DNA of 45,661 bases from Burkholderiales bacterium (GCA_020852555.1 JADZAQ010000073.1:1-45661); one strand, 5' to 3'; numbered from the stretch's first letter, positions 1 through 9,270 are shown. Translations and numbers: made by a program. The notes: generated by a model from the sequence alone, not told the origin.

Positions 1-1151
1 CTCGCCGGCGGCAGCACGAACACGCGCTCGGTGATGCACGGGCGCCCCTTCTCGTCGAGGAAGGAGACCAGCGCCTCGCCGACGCCGAGCTCGGTGATCG
101 CCGCTTCGGTGCTGAACTTGGGATTGGCGCGCATCGTTTCGGCGGCGGACTTCACCGCCTTCTGGTCGCGCGGCGTGAATGCGCGCAGCGCGTGCTGGAC
201 GCGATTGCCGAGTTGACCCAGCACGGTGTCGGGCACGTCAAGCGGATTCTGGGTCACGAAGAACACGCCCACGCCCTTGCTGCGGATGAGGCGCACGACC
301 TGCTCGATCTTGTCGAGCAGAATGCGCGGCGCTTCGTTGAAGAGGAGGTGCGCCTCGTCGAAGAAGAAGACGAGCTTCGGCTTCTCGGGATCGCCGATCT
401 CGGGTAGCCGCTCGTACAGATCCGAGAGGAGCCACAGCAGCAGCGTCGAGTAGAGCTTGGGCGACTGCATGAGCTTGTCGGCGGCGAGGATGTTGATGGT
501 GCCGCGACCGTCGACCGTCTGCAGGAGGTCGTCGACGTTGAGCATCGGTTCGCCCAGGAACTTGTCGCCGCCCTGCTGCTCGAGGGTCAGGAGGCCGCGC
601 TGGATCGCGCCGATCGACGCCGCGGAGACGTTGCCGTAGGTCGTCTGGAACTGGCCCGCGTTGTCGCCGATGTACTGGAGCAAGGCGCGCAGGTCCTTGA
701 GATCGAGCAGCAGCAGTCCGCCATCGTCGGCGATCTTGAAGGTCAGCGTGAGGACTCCGGCCTGCGTGTCGTTGAGGTTCAGGATGCGCGCGAGGAGCAG
801 CGGACCCAAATCCGAAACGGTCGCGCGAACGGGATGCCCCTGTTCGCCGAAGACGTCCCAGAACGTCACGGGGAAGCCGGTGAAGGTTGGCTTCGTGGCG
901 CCGATCGTCTGGAGACGCGCGTCGAGCTTGGGGGAATCCCTTCCCGGCTGCGACAGCCCCGCGAGGTCGCCCTTGACGTCGGCCATGAAGACCGGCACAC
1001 CCAGTGCGGACAGGCGTTCGGAGATCACCTGCAGCGTGACCGTCTTGCCGGTGCCCGTGGCGCCGGTGATGAGACCGTGACGGTTGGTGAGACCGGGGAG
1101 GAGCGAGCAGGTGATGTCGCCGTGGACGGCGATCGGCATGGGATCGGGCAT
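1..1151 (-). CDS. HerA-like / DUF853 (YjgR-type) ATPase, C-terminus cut by window edge
   Basis: Predicted P-loop ATPase of the HerA/FtsK-like superfamily, DUF853 branch (E. coli YjgR relatives). The 383 visible residues show a Walker A motif (GATGTGKT, about residues 30-37) close to the N-terminus and a Walker B run ([12 protein letters not shown]) in the middle, followed by a segment typical of the family ([18 protein letters not shown]). Family members are around 500 residues, so roughly the last 100 residues lie to the left of position 1. The start chosen is the ATG at 1151; a second in-frame ATG lies four codons on, and neither has a strong Shine-Dalgarno. The cellular role of this family is poorly defined. 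A DNA-translocation role is only inferred from HerA. It sits downstream of the first GST-like gene on the same strand with a 194-bp gap, so it probably has its own promoter and is a housekeeping neighbour, not part of the catabolic cluster. Confidence 0.9.
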   Translation of the reverse strand, partial: MPDPMPIAVHGDITCSLLPGLTNRHGLITGATGTGKTVTLQVISERLSALGVPVFMADVKGDLAGLSQPGRDSPKLDARLQTIGATKPTFTGFPVTFWDVFGEQGHPVRATVSDLGPLLLARILNLNDTQAGVLTLTFKIADDGGLLLLDLKDLRALLQYIGDNAGQFQTTYGNVSAASIGAIQRGLLTLEQQGGDKFLGEPMLNVDDLLQTVDGRGTINILAADKLMQSPKLYSTLLLWLLSDLYERLPEIGDPEKPKLVFFFDEAHLLFNEAPRILLDKIEQVVRLIRSKGVGVFFVTQNPLDVPDTVLGQLGNRVQHALRAFTPRDQKAVKSAAETMRANPKFSTEAAITELGVGEALVSFLDEKGRPCITERVFVLPPA

Positions 1152-1180
1152 GGCAGGTCCGGTGGCGGTTGAACGTGCAA

Positions 1181-1209
1181 GTGTAGCGTGACCGCCGGGC
1201 GCGCTACAC
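1181..1209. promoter_or_regulatory. Perfect 8-bp inverted repeat upstream of the HerA-like gene
   Basis: GTGTAGCG at 1181-1188 is repeated as CGCTACAC at 1202-1209 with a 13-nt spacer, 30 nt before the start codon of the HerA-like gene (minus strand). No T-run follows on the minus strand, so it does not look like an intrinsic terminator of the upstream GST-like gene. It could be an operator or a leader hairpin. Confidence 0.4.
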
Positions 1210-1345
1210 GATGCAAAGCGCGAGCGGGATTCAACGCCGTTCGACGCGACCGCGATCGGGCGTCGCCGCCGCGCCGGTTGCCGCCGAGCGTCGACGCACG
1301 TCGTGCTTCGCGCATCATCCGGATGCGCTTGCCGACGAGCGCGAT

Positions 1346-2449
1346 CTATGCGAACCGTGCGGAGAGCCCGCGCACCTCGACGCGCGGGATCTCGAGGTCG
1401 AGCAGCCGCGTACCACCCGAGGCGCGCACCCACGCGAGCGCACGCTCCGAGTCGGCGGTCGGCATCGCGGCGAGGACGTCGAGCGCGCGCTGCACGAGCC
1501 ACAGCGTATGCGGCGTCGCCAGCCGCTCGTGCATCGCGTCGCCGTACGGGTGCCGCACCGGGCCCAGCATGCGCGGGATGCGTGTGCCGCGCACCGGTGC
1601 CGGGAAGGCACGCCGCACCTCCGCGAGCGTCCCCTCGACGAACGGCACGAGTTCGTCGAACACACTGCGCACGACGGGCTCGATGGTCGCCGGCAGAGGC
1701 GCGCCGACATCGGGGAATAGCGGCGGCTCGGTGCCGACGTACGGCTGCTGCATTCGCCACACCCACGCGTGCAGGTGCGGCCGCGGCTCGAGGTACTCGC
1801 GGCGCGACCACGGATCCTGCGCGAGATGGCCGAAGAACGGGCAGATCAACCCGAAGTCGGCGCGCGTCGCGCGCGGGCCGAGGAGGTACGGATGCACGGC
1901 GAAGTGCCGCTCCAGCGCATCCATCGTTCGGTGCGCCCAACCGAAGATCGCCGGCGCGGTCTGCGCGCTCGCGCCGAGTCGCGGCAGGTGCGCTCGGATC
2001 ACGCGCGCGAGCCTGGCAGTGAGCGCATTCTGCGCTCGCTTCGGAAACCCCGGGAACATCCCTTCGCCCAGTTCGTCGAACCACCACGGGTACTCGCTGC
2101 GACCGAGCCAGCGCGTGGCGAGATCGACCGGCAGCCAGAATTCGCTTCCCCACACACTCGCGATCGCTGCGAAGAACGCGTGCACCGGATCGGGCGGCGC
2201 GATCGGATGCTGCGGATGTTGCGCCTCGAACGCGTCGAGGATGCGCTCGCTGTCGGCGACCCATTCGCCGTCGGGCATGATCACGACCGGGATCGCCGGG
2301 TCGCCGAAGCGGCGGCGGATGGTCACGAAGTACGTCCACGCGGTCGGCACCCGCTCGACGTACTGGATGCCCTTCTTGACCAGGTAGCTGCGCACGCGCG
2401 CGCTGTAACGCGAGCAGACGGCACCGAGGAGGAGGGGGACGTTGTGCAT
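1346..2449 (-). CDS. Glutathione S-transferase-like protein with extended C-terminus (copy 1)
   Basis: 367-residue protein with an N-terminal thioredoxin-fold, GST_N-like region (about residues 3-85, including [12 protein letters not shown] and [10 protein letters not shown], which match the cis-Pro and SNAIL-type region of GSTs) and an all-helical C-terminal part much longer than the usual 200-220-residue GST. The start is the ATG at 2449; an upstream in-frame GTG/ATG region to 2521 overlaps the regulatory palindrome and lacks conserved residues. A paralogue lies at 15698-16777, with the same domain order and shared blocks such as the RSYL-KKG/QKG start and the SEFWLP/DEFWLP motif. Both copies are divergently transcribed from an enzyme of the pathway. 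The substrate is unknown; a glutathione-dependent step or a non-catalytic GST fold are both possible. Confidence 0.8.
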   Translation of the reverse strand: MHNVPLLLGAVCSRYSARVRSYLVKKGIQYVERVPTAWTYFVTIRRRFGDPAIPVVIMPDGEWVADSERILDAFEAQHPQHPIAPPDPVHAFFAAIASVWGSEFWLPVDLATRWLGRSEYPWWFDELGEGMFPGFPKRAQNALTARLARVIRAHLPRLGASAQTAPAIFGWAHRTMDALERHFAVHPYLLGPRATRADFGLICPFFGHLAQDPWSRREYLEPRPHLHAWVWRMQQPYVGTEPPLFPDVGAPLPATIEPVVRSVFDELVPFVEGTLAEVRRAFPAPVRGTRIPRMLGPVRHPYGDAMHERLATPHTLWLVQRALDVLAAMPTADSERALAWVRASGGTRLLDLEIPRVEVRGLSARFA

Positions 2450-2499
2450 CGTGTCGTATCGAGGCGTCGCGCCGCGCAGACGGTAACGATACGCGGGCA

Positions 2500-2542
2500 C
2501 CGCCGCGCGACCCCCACCCACCGCCGGGGGGACGCGCGGCGG
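2500..2542 (+). promoter_or_regulatory. Site A: nested palindrome with C-run/G-run box upstream of the ThDP enzyme
   Basis: The core at 2511-2531 reads CCCCC, then ACCCACCGCC, then a G6 run. It is framed by perfect 10-bp arms, CCGCCGCGCG (2500-2509) and CGCGCGGCGG (2533-2542), so a 15-bp stem could form with an A-A mismatch. The element lies between divergent genes, so it is not a terminator. A TTATCG sequence starts exactly 20 nt after the G-run (2552-2557). It is one of seven related boxes in the window. The G-run is 181 nt from the chosen start of the ThDP enzyme, farther than in the other six. Confidence 0.55.
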
Positions 2543-2712
2543 CCGCGTCGTTTATCGTCGTGAGCACGGCTGTGTGGCACGGCCGGACAGGCCGAGGCCC
2601 GCGGAGACCGCCGCGAGCTGGGCGCGAAGTCTTCGGCCGTAGACCTGCCGCATGGCAGGCGTCAGCGACCGCAGTCGACCGCAAGGTCATTCACTCGACA
2701 CGAAAGGCAAGC

Positions 2713-4419
2713 ATGACGACCATCACCGGCGGCGAGCTGCTCGCCAAGGCGCTCGCCAACGAAGGCGTGCGAACGGTCTTCGGGCTCTCCTGCCCGGAGA
2801 TCGATCCCCTGCTGGCGGCGCTGGCCGCGAACGGCATTCGGCAGATTCCGATTCGCCACGAGGCGGCTGCCGTGCACATGGCCGAGGGTTTGTACAAGAC
2901 GACCGGGCAGGTCGCGGTCGTCCTCGGGAATCCCGGGCCGGGCTCGGCGAACCTCATTCCCGGGCTCGTCACCGCGCGGCATGAGGGCGTGCCGGTGCTC
3001 GCCATCAGCTCGCAGCATCGGCTGGGCATCGCCTATCCGTCGACACCGGCGACGTTCCAGGGGCAGGATCAGCTCGACCTGTTTCGTCCCGCGGTCAAGT
3101 GGACCGGCCCCGTATTCGACTGGACACGAATTCCCGAGCTCGTGCGCATGGCGTTCCGCGAGATGTGGGCGGGACGACCTGGTCCGGCGCATCTCGAGAT
3201 CCCGGGCCCGGTGCTGTACGCAAGCGCTGCCGCGGCGACCGCACCGATCTTTCCGTGGGAACGGGGCCGGGCGAGTGCGCCGCAGCCGTCGGACGCGCAA
3301 CTCGAGGCAGCCGCCGAGTTGCTGGCGCATGCGCAGCAGCCGCTCGTCTTTGCGGGCGCCGGCGTCGACCGCGCCGGTGCCAACGCCGCGCTCCTCGCGC
3401 TCGTCGCGCGCCTCGACTGCCCGGTGATCCCGTCGATGGCCGGACGCTCGGTCGTCCCGCACGATCACCCAAACTGCTTCCTGTCGCAGAGTCCGGTCGC
3501 CGACGATCTTCGCCGTGACGCGGACGTCATCCTTGCGGTCGGGACGCGCCTGGGCAACCTCGACGTGCCGTACGACAAGTATTGGGGCGACCCGATGCGC
3601 TGCGCATTGATTCACGTCGACGTCGAGCCGCGCCACATCGGCGTGTCGCGTCCGGTGACCGTGGGGATCGTCGCCGACGCACGCGCCACGCTCGAAGGCC
3701 TGGATGCGAAGCTCGCGGGCCGCACGCTCGTGAGCGCGGGACGCGCCGATCTCGCGGCGGCGCGCGAGCGGTATCGCGCGTCGATGCACGCGCTCGGCGG
3801 CTCGATCGCGACGTGGACCGGCGACGGCGTACATCCCGGCCAGGCCTGTGCCGTCGTCGGGCAGGTTTTCGGTCGCGACGCGGTGTATGTGACCGACGGC
3901 GGCATGACCTCGCTGTGGACGAGCGCCATGCTGCCGTCGACCCGCCCGTCCTCCTACCACAACATCCTCGAGCTCGGCATGCTCGGCACCGGCATTCCGT
4001 CGGCGATCGGCGCGAAGCTCGGCGCGCCGGCGCGCGAAGTCGTCTGCGTCACGGGCGACGGAGCTGCGGGCTTCAATGTGATGGAGCTGGAAACGGCCGC
4101 GCGCGAGGGCGTCAAGGTGACGGTGGTCGTCCTCGCCGAAGGCGAGTGGTCGATGGAGATCCTGAACCCGACGCTGCGCTGGGGCAAGACGTTCGGGACG
4201 ACGATGAGCAAGGTCGACTGGGCGAGGGTTGCCGAGGGTCTGGGCTGTCACGGCGAGAACGTCGACACCATGGCCGCGCTGGCGCCCGCGCTCACGCGCG
4301 CACGGGCCGATGTCCGCCCTTCGCTCGTCTGTGTGCGAACGAGCGTCGCCGCGAATCTCGCGGTGCCGACGGTGCTGCTCTCCCGTTTCAACGAGGTCTA
4401 TTTCGGCCCTTCCTCCTGA
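2713..4419 (+). CDS. ThDP-dependent enzyme, acetolactate synthase / 2-hydroxyacyl-CoA lyase superfamily, with atypical metal motif
   Basis: 568-residue thiamine-diphosphate enzyme with the three-domain layout of acetolactate synthase, oxalyl-CoA decarboxylase and 2-hydroxyacyl-CoA lyase. The N-terminal Pyr domain has the conserved activating Glu (RHE50AAAVHMAEG) and GNPGPGSAN; a central Rossmann-like domain covers about 190-335; the C-terminal PP domain has VTGDG at 446-450. In the ThDP metal motif GDG-x(24-27)-NN the Asn pair is replaced by Ala475-Glu476 (VVLAEGEWSM), which is unusual. The start is the ATG at 2713 with AAAGG upstream; an in-frame extension to 2560 has no family-like sequence. 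It converges with the thiolase gene, only 7 bp away. The reaction cannot be fixed from sequence: carboligation, decarboxylation or acyl-CoA lyase chemistry on a pathway intermediate are candidates, the last favoured by the acyl-CoA genes around it. Confidence 0.85.
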   Translation: MTTITGGELLAKALANEGVRTVFGLSCPEIDPLLAALAANGIRQIPIRHEAAAVHMAEGLYKTTGQVAVVLGNPGPGSANLIPGLVTARHEGVPVLAISSQHRLGIAYPSTPATFQGQDQLDLFRPAVKWTGPVFDWTRIPELVRMAFREMWAGRPGPAHLEIPGPVLYASAAAATAPIFPWERGRASAPQPSDAQLEAAAELLAHAQQPLVFAGAGVDRAGANAALLALVARLDCPVIPSMAGRSVVPHDHPNCFLSQSPVADDLRRDADVILAVGTRLGNLDVPYDKYWGDPMRCALIHVDVEPRHIGVSRPVTVGIVADARATLEGLDAKLAGRTLVSAGRADLAAARERYRASMHALGGSIATWTGDGVHPGQACAVVGQVFGRDAVYVTDGGMTSLWTSAMLPSTRPSSYHNILELGMLGTGIPSAIGAKLGAPAREVVCVTGDGAAGFNVMELETAAREGVKVTVVVLAEGEWSMEILNPTLRWGKTFGTTMSKVDWARVAEGLGCHGENVDTMAALAPALTRARADVRPSLVCVRTSVAANLAVPTVLLSRFNEVYFGPSS

Positions 4420-4426
4420 TCCGGCG

Positions 4427-5665
4427 TCAACGCACGAGGAGGTGCACGGCGACCGCGGCCTCCTCCACCCCCTGCATGCCGCCGCCGTTCTCCTGGATCG
4501 CGACGCGAGCGCCTTCGACCTGCCGCGCACCGGCGTCGCCGCGCAACTGCGTGACGAGTTCGAAGAGCTGTCCGATGCCCGTCGCCCCAAGCGGGTGGCC
4601 CTTCGATTCCAGGCCGCCCGATGGATTGATCGGGATCCGACCGCCGAGCGTGAAGTCGCCGCGCTCCGCGGCCGGCCCGCCCTCGCCGCGTGGGATGAGG
4701 CCCAAGTTCTCGGCCTGAATGATCTCGCCCATCGCCGAGGCGTCGTGCATTTCGGCGACGTCGACGTCATCGGGGCCGATGCCGGCGATCTCGTACGCCT
4801 CGCGCGCCGCGAGGGCGCCGATCGCCTTCTCGGGCTCGTCGATGCCGCGGTGCGTGAAGCTGCGCATGACGCTGGCGGCGACGCGGATGCACCGACTGCG
4901 GTCGGCGCCGATGCGGGCGAGGCCCTCGTCGGTGCACAGGATCGCGGCCGCGGCGCCATCGGACAGCGGTGCGCACATCGGCAGGGTGAGCGGATAGGTG
5001 ATGGGGGGTGCCGCGAGCACCTCGTCGATCGTGAAGGTCTTCCGGAACTGGGAATAGGGGTTGTGTACCGAGTGCCCGTGGTTCTTGGCGCACACGGCTG
5101 CGATCTGGCGCTGCGTCGTCCCGTAGGTCTTCATGTGCCAGCGGCACATCGCCGCGTAGATCGCCATGAACCGGCTGTACGGCCGGTCGGACTCCGACCC
5201 GCTCGGCGGTACGATCCCGTCGCCCATGGCAATCAGCGTCGCGTAGTTCTCCTCGGCTCGGGCGACGTCCCACCCGGCCTCGAAGATCGACATCGCCTTC
5301 GCCTTGTCGGGAATGTTCATTTTCTCGGCGCCGATCGCCAGCGCGACATCGGCGGCGCCGGCGCGCAGGCTCTGCACGGCGAGATGCACCGCCGAACTGC
5401 CCGACGCGCAGGCGTTCTCGACGTTGAACATGGGGATGCCTTCGAGGCCAATGCGGCCGAAGACGACCTGTCCCGGGATCGCGATCTGCCCCTGCAGCGG
5501 GCCGTTGGTCATCCCCGCGTAGTACGCGACGCCGAGGTCGGCGCGTGTGCAGCCCGCGTCCGCCAGCGCGCCGTCGAGTGCCTCGCGCGCGAGGTCGTGC
5601 AGCGAGCGCTCCAGGTGGCGACCGAATACGGTCATGGCGATGCCGGCGATGTACACGTTCCTCAT
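4427..5665 (-). CDS. Thiolase-fold protein, SCP2/lipid-transfer type
   Basis: 412-residue thiolase-superfamily protein, expected to act in the cytoplasm on acyl-CoA or 3-oxoacyl-CoA. The nucleophilic Cys is at position 86 (NVENACASGSSA), with the family motif GGLESKGHPLGATG and EMHDAS in place of the usual NEAF/HEAF box. The second catalytic Cys of classical thiolases (CxGGG) is missing: the equivalent place reads QENGGG, so Glu stands where Cys is expected. This is a feature of SCP2-thiolase-like and Ltp-like proteins, some of which are retro-aldolases needing a DUF35 partner; I see no DUF35 gene here. The start is the ATG at 5665, 8 nt after AAAGGA. It is divergent from the DUF1302 unit. 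Side-chain cleavage of a bulky acyl-CoA is an attractive but unproved role. Confidence 0.88.
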   Translation of the reverse strand: MRNVYIAGIAMTVFGRHLERSLHDLAREALDGALADAGCTRADLGVAYYAGMTNGPLQGQIAIPGQVVFGRIGLEGIPMFNVENACASGSSAVHLAVQSLRAGAADVALAIGAEKMNIPDKAKAMSIFEAGWDVARAEENYATLIAMGDGIVPPSGSESDRPYSRFMAIYAAMCRWHMKTYGTTQRQIAAVCAKNHGHSVHNPYSQFRKTFTIDEVLAAPPITYPLTLPMCAPLSDGAAAAILCTDEGLARIGADRSRCIRVAASVMRSFTHRGIDEPEKAIGALAAREAYEIAGIGPDDVDVAEMHDASAMGEIIQAENLGLIPRGEGGPAAERGDFTLGGRIPINPSGGLESKGHPLGATGIGQLFELVTQLRGDAGARQVEGARVAIQENGGGMQGVEEAAVAVHLLVR

Positions 5666-5722
5666 CGATTCGATCCTTTCGTCGGTTGATGCCGCAAGTC
5701 TCGACGGCAGCGATCGCGCCCG

Positions 5723-5743
5723 CCCCCCCTGCGGCGGGTAGAG
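5723..5743 (-). promoter_or_regulatory. Site B2: C/G-run box facing the thiolase gene
   Basis: Read on the minus strand: ACCC, then GCCGCA, then G7. The G-run (5723-5729) is 57 nt from the thiolase start codon. It belongs to the seven-member box family and shares a GCGGCGGGT core with the box at 29897-29915. Part of the same stretch also forms a small CCCGCC/GGCGGG hairpin (5719-5738). Confidence 0.5.
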
Positions 5744-5842
5744 CGGAGACGCGCCTGGAGCGGTCACCGATCGCATGGCGGCCATTCCGGACGCCGGCAA
5801 TCCCGGGCAATGTCTCGCCGCGCGGCCGTTCGCCGCGTACGC

Positions 5843-5889
5843 TCCCCCTCGTCGATGGGGGGGATTCCCGCCCGCGGGATCCGTAATGT
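5843..5889 (+). promoter_or_regulatory. Site B: C/G-run box plus candidate -10 for the DUF1302 operon
   Basis: TCCCCC (5843-5848), an 8-nt spacer, then G7 and A (5857-5864). Exactly 20 nt after the G-run is TAATGT (5884-5889), a reasonable -10 hexamer; the start codon of the DUF1302 gene is 41 nt further on. The G-run would overlap the -35 region, where class II activators bind. A separate imperfect palindrome, GGATTCCCGC / GCGGGATCC (5862-5882), fills the space between box and -10 and may be a second protein site. Confidence 0.5.
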
Positions 5890-5930
5890 TCGCTTCCGGA
5901 CGCCCGGCCGTGGGTGTCGATGAGGAGGCA

Positions 5931-7823
5931 ATGATGAAGGGGAGGAAAACCTGCAAACGTGTTGCTGGGCGCGCGCGCCTGCGTCACGGTGCTCTTGCGG
6001 CCGCCATGGCCGCCGTCGTCGGCAACGCCGCACCGGCCCTCGCTTTCGAGATTCCAAGCGACAACCCGGACCTCACGGTGCGCTGGGACAACACGCTTCG
6101 CTACAACGCGGGAGTTCGCGCCCAAAGCCAGGATTCGGCAATTCTCGGGAATCCGAATTACGACGACGGGGACCGCAACTTCAGCAATGGCTCGATGACC
6201 GCGAACCGGCTCGACATCCTGTCCGAGTTCGACTTCGTCTGGCGTCGCAAATACGGCTTTCGCGTCTCGGCTGCGGGCTGGTACGACGGCGCGGCGAGCA
6301 ATCTCGCCAACAACTCGCCGGCGACCTCCAACTACCTGGGCGAGAATGGTCTGCCCATGGTCGGGCTGTCGCCGTATACGCAACGCTATGCGCGCGGCAT
6401 GTCCGGGGAAGTTCTCGATGCCTTCGCCTTCGCCAACGTCGACCTCGGCACGATGCCGTTCAGCGTCAAGGTCGGCCAGCACACCGTCTACTGGGGCGAG
6501 AGCCTGCTGCTCGGGGGCGCGCTGCACGGCGTCGACTATGCCCAGAACTCGCTCGACATCTGGAAGGGCCTGCAGGTCCCCGGATCCGAAGCGAAGGAAC
6601 TGTTCCGGCCACGGCAGGGCATCACGGCCCAGCTGCAGGCGATGCCGGATCTGTCGGTCGCGGCACAGTGGTTCTGGAACTGGCAAGCCGTGCGCTATCC
6701 CGAGTCCGGGAGTTATCTCACGGTCAACGATGCGCTCAATTTCGGCGGCCAGTCGCTCATCGTCGGCCCCAATCCGTTTGCGGCAGCGATCCCAGGCGCC
6801 CCGGCATACCTGCGAGCATGGAATCTCAACCCGATCGATCCATCGGTGACCAACGGCAGCACGATGGGCGACTGGGGCCTCGCCGCCCGCTGGAGCCCGG
6901 CCTGGCTCGACGGTACCGTCGGCCTGTATTACCGCAACGCCACCGACATCCAGCCGCAGCTCATCCTGACGCCGGGGATGGTGCCGCTGTCGGCGCAGCT
7001 GACGCCGGCCGCGTGCGGTGCGATCGGTGGCCAGGTCGCCTTCAAGGCCGTGTGCATGATCAACAAGGACGCGACCACGCAGGCGGACCTCGCGAGCAAG
7101 GGAAAGTACGGCACCTACCAGACTGCGTACGGTAACAACATCCACATCCTCGGCCTGTCGCTGTCGAAGAACATCGCCGGCGTTTCGGTCGGGGCGGAGC
7201 TGTCGTATCGCCAGAACATGCCGTTGCTCTCCGATCCGGTGACGGTGCTGCCGGCGCCGCTCGCGGCGATGACGCCGGGCGCGATCAGCGTCGGCACGAT
7301 CCCCTCGCAGGGCACGCCGGGTGCTCTGGGTGACACGATGCACGGCCTGCTCAACGGCATCTGGAGCGTGCCCAAGACGCCGCTGTGGGACACGGCGACG
7401 CTGCAAGGCGAGCTCAGCTGGATGACCTGGCTCAGCGTCACGCAGAACGAAGCCGTGTTCAAGGGCCGCTCGAGCTACACCGGCATCGACAAGCCGGACA
7501 AGAACTATTTCGGACTCGGCCTCAACTTCACGCCGACCTGGTACCAGGTGTTTCCGGGGATCGACATGTACGCGCCGCTCACCTGGAGCCAGGGGATATC
7601 GGGCAACGCGGCGGTGACGTCGGGCGGCAACGACGGCACCGGCAACTGGTCGGCTGGCGTGGCTATGGACATCCAGCAAAAATACCGCGTCGACCTCAAG
7701 TACACCGGCTACTACGGCAGCTATTCGACGCTTCCCAACGGCGCGATGAACGTTCCCAATGGCGTGTCGGCCGCGCTGTCCGATCGCGGGTTCGTGTCGC
7801 TCACCTTCAAGACCACTTTCTGA
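5931..7823 (+). CDS. DUF1302 family outer-membrane beta-barrel protein
   Basis: 630-residue secreted protein. The N-terminus (MMKGRKTCKR followed by a hydrophobic Ala-rich stretch ending APALA before FEIPS) is a clear signal peptide. The mature part has many alternating strands rich in Tyr, Trp and Gly and ends in FVSLTFKTTF, a typical C-terminal outer-membrane barrel signature. Blocks such as NRLDILSEFDFVW and YWGESLLLGGALHG are family-like. The start ATG at 5931 follows GAGGAGG; the adjacent ATG at 5934 is an alternative. It is the first gene of a unit with DUF1329, YCF48 and RND genes, an arrangement seen in many proteobacteria that degrade hydrocarbons or lipids. The likely role is an outer-membrane channel or adaptor for a hydrophobic compound; direction of transport is unknown. 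Confidence 0.9.
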   Translation: MMKGRKTCKRVAGRARLRHGALAAAMAAVVGNAAPALAFEIPSDNPDLTVRWDNTLRYNAGVRAQSQDSAILGNPNYDDGDRNFSNGSMTANRLDILSEFDFVWRRKYGFRVSAAGWYDGAASNLANNSPATSNYLGENGLPMVGLSPYTQRYARGMSGEVLDAFAFANVDLGTMPFSVKVGQHTVYWGESLLLGGALHGVDYAQNSLDIWKGLQVPGSEAKELFRPRQGITAQLQAMPDLSVAAQWFWNWQAVRYPESGSYLTVNDALNFGGQSLIVGPNPFAAAIPGAPAYLRAWNLNPIDPSVTNGSTMGDWGLAARWSPAWLDGTVGLYYRNATDIQPQLILTPGMVPLSAQLTPAACGAIGGQVAFKAVCMINKDATTQADLASKGKYGTYQTAYGNNIHILGLSLSKNIAGVSVGAELSYRQNMPLLSDPVTVLPAPLAAMTPGAISVGTIPSQGTPGALGDTMHGLLNGIWSVPKTPLWDTATLQGELSWMTWLSVTQNEAVFKGRSSYTGIDKPDKNYFGLGLNFTPTWYQVFPGIDMYAPLTWSQGISGNAAVTSGGNDGTGNWSAGVAMDIQQKYRVDLKYTGYYGSYSTLPNGAMNVPNGVSAALSDRGFVSLTFKTTF

Positions 7824-7835
7824 GGATTTCCCATC

Positions 7836-9191
7836 ATGGTGCGCAAGACACTTCTCGCGCTCGCCGTTGCATCGCTGTGCACCGGCGCGCTGGCGGCGGT
7901 TACGGCCGATGAGGCCAAGCAGCTCGGCACGACCCTGACACCGACCGGTGCCGAGAAAGCCGGGAACAAGGACGGCACGATTCCCGAATGGACGGGCGCG
8001 CTGAAGGCTCCGGCCAACTTCCAGGCCGGCGGCACCAAGCGACCCGACCCCTTCGCCGGCGAAAAGCCGCGCCTGGTCATCGACGCCAGGAATGCGGCGT
8101 CGCAGGCGGACAAGCTGACCGAAGGAACGAAGGAGCTCCTGAAGCGCTATCCGACGATGCGCGTCGACGTCTACCCCACGCACCGCACGGTGGGCTATCC
8201 GGCGAAGCTCGTCGAGAATACGCAGAAGAATGCGACCGGCGCCAAGATCACCGATGGTGGCCTTGGCACCGAGAACGTGTTGCCGGGTTTTCCGTTCCCG
8301 ATTCCGAAGAGCGGTTACGAGGCGATGTGGAACCATCTCCTCACGTACAAGGGCCTTACCTACAGCGCCAAGTACGACTCGTGGAACGTCGATTCCGCGG
8401 GCACGCCGATCCTCGCGACCACCGGGGAGATCTTCTACGGCTGGCCGAACTTCGATCCGAAGAAGGTCGGCGTCATGAAGGAAACCGACCCCTTCTGGTA
8501 CTTGAAGCTCTTCTACCTCGGCCCGGCCCGTCGCAACGGCGAGGCACTGATGGTGTGGGATTCGGCCAATCCACTCAAGCAGGGCCGGCGCGCGTGGCAA
8601 TACCTCCCCGGCCAGCGTCGCGTGAAGCTCGCCCCGGATGTCGCCTATGACACGCCGAACCCGGGCTCGGCGGGCGCCTCGACGTACGACGACGCCTACG
8701 TGTTCAACGGCGCGATGGATCGCTTCGATTTCAAGCTCGTCGGCAAGAAGGAGATCTACGTCCCCTACAACAACTACCGGCTGACGTACGAGGCAAAGCC
8801 CGCGGACATCACCAAGCCCGGCCACATCAACCCGGACCTCGTACGCTGGGAGCTGCACCGCGTGTGGGTGGTCGAGGCGACGCTCAAGGAAGGCAAGCGC
8901 CACATCTACAGCAAGCGGATCTTCTATCTCGACGAGGATACCTGGCAGGCGCTCGCATCCGACGAATATGATGCCCGTGGCCAGCTCTACCGATCCGGCT
9001 TTGCGTATCCGTCGTTCAGCTACGACGTCGGGGCACCCCTGCTCGATACGCAGGCGTTCTACGACTTCAGTTCCGGCGCGTACAACATCACGGGGCTGTT
9101 CGGGCCGTACTACGGCGCCAAGTACGCGAACGAGTTGCCGGAGCCGAGCTTCTGGTCCCCCGACGCGCTCGCCGGCGCCGGGCTGCGCTGA
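7836..9191 (+). CDS. DUF1329 family periplasmic/envelope protein
   Basis: 451-residue protein with a signal peptide (MVRKTLLALAVASLCTGALA, then AVTADEAK). It has the characteristic DUF1329 features: early LTPTGAEKAGNKDGTIPEW, internal YDTPNPGSAG and YVPYNNYRL blocks, and VWVVEATLKEGKRHIYSKR near the middle of the C-terminal half. The family is predicted to adopt a LolB-like incomplete barrel that could shield a lipid; that is structural inference, not shown by sequence alone. The ATG at 7836 is 12 nt after the DUF1302 stop, preceded by GAGGA, so the two are almost certainly co-transcribed. The pairing with a DUF1302 barrel suggests a shuttle across the periplasm or an outer-membrane assembly partner. 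There is no lipobox. Confidence 0.92.
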   Translation: MVRKTLLALAVASLCTGALAAVTADEAKQLGTTLTPTGAEKAGNKDGTIPEWTGALKAPANFQAGGTKRPDPFAGEKPRLVIDARNAASQADKLTEGTKELLKRYPTMRVDVYPTHRTVGYPAKLVENTQKNATGAKITDGGLGTENVLPGFPFPIPKSGYEAMWNHLLTYKGLTYSAKYDSWNVDSAGTPILATTGEIFYGWPNFDPKKVGVMKETDPFWYLKLFYLGPARRNGEALMVWDSANPLKQGRRAWQYLPGQRRVKLAPDVAYDTPNPGSAGASTYDDAYVFNGAMDRFDFKLVGKKEIYVPYNNYRLTYEAKPADITKPGHINPDLVRWELHRVWVVEATLKEGKRHIYSKRIFYLDEDTWQALASDEYDARGQLYRSGFAYPSFSYDVGAPLLDTQAFYDFSSGAYNITGLFGPYYGAKYANELPEPSFWSPDALAGAGLR

Positions 9192-9270
9192 CGCGGATCG
9201 CGGACGACCCATGGCAACCACGTCGTTCGCGGCAGTGCGCGACCGGTTCGATCCACGAGTGGCCTCCTCC

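Noticed and set aside
2560-2712. Longer N-terminus for the ThDP enzyme
   Set aside because: The added residues are Arg/Pro-rich with no family similarity, and the ATG at 2713 has a ribosome site and begins the normal Pyr domain.
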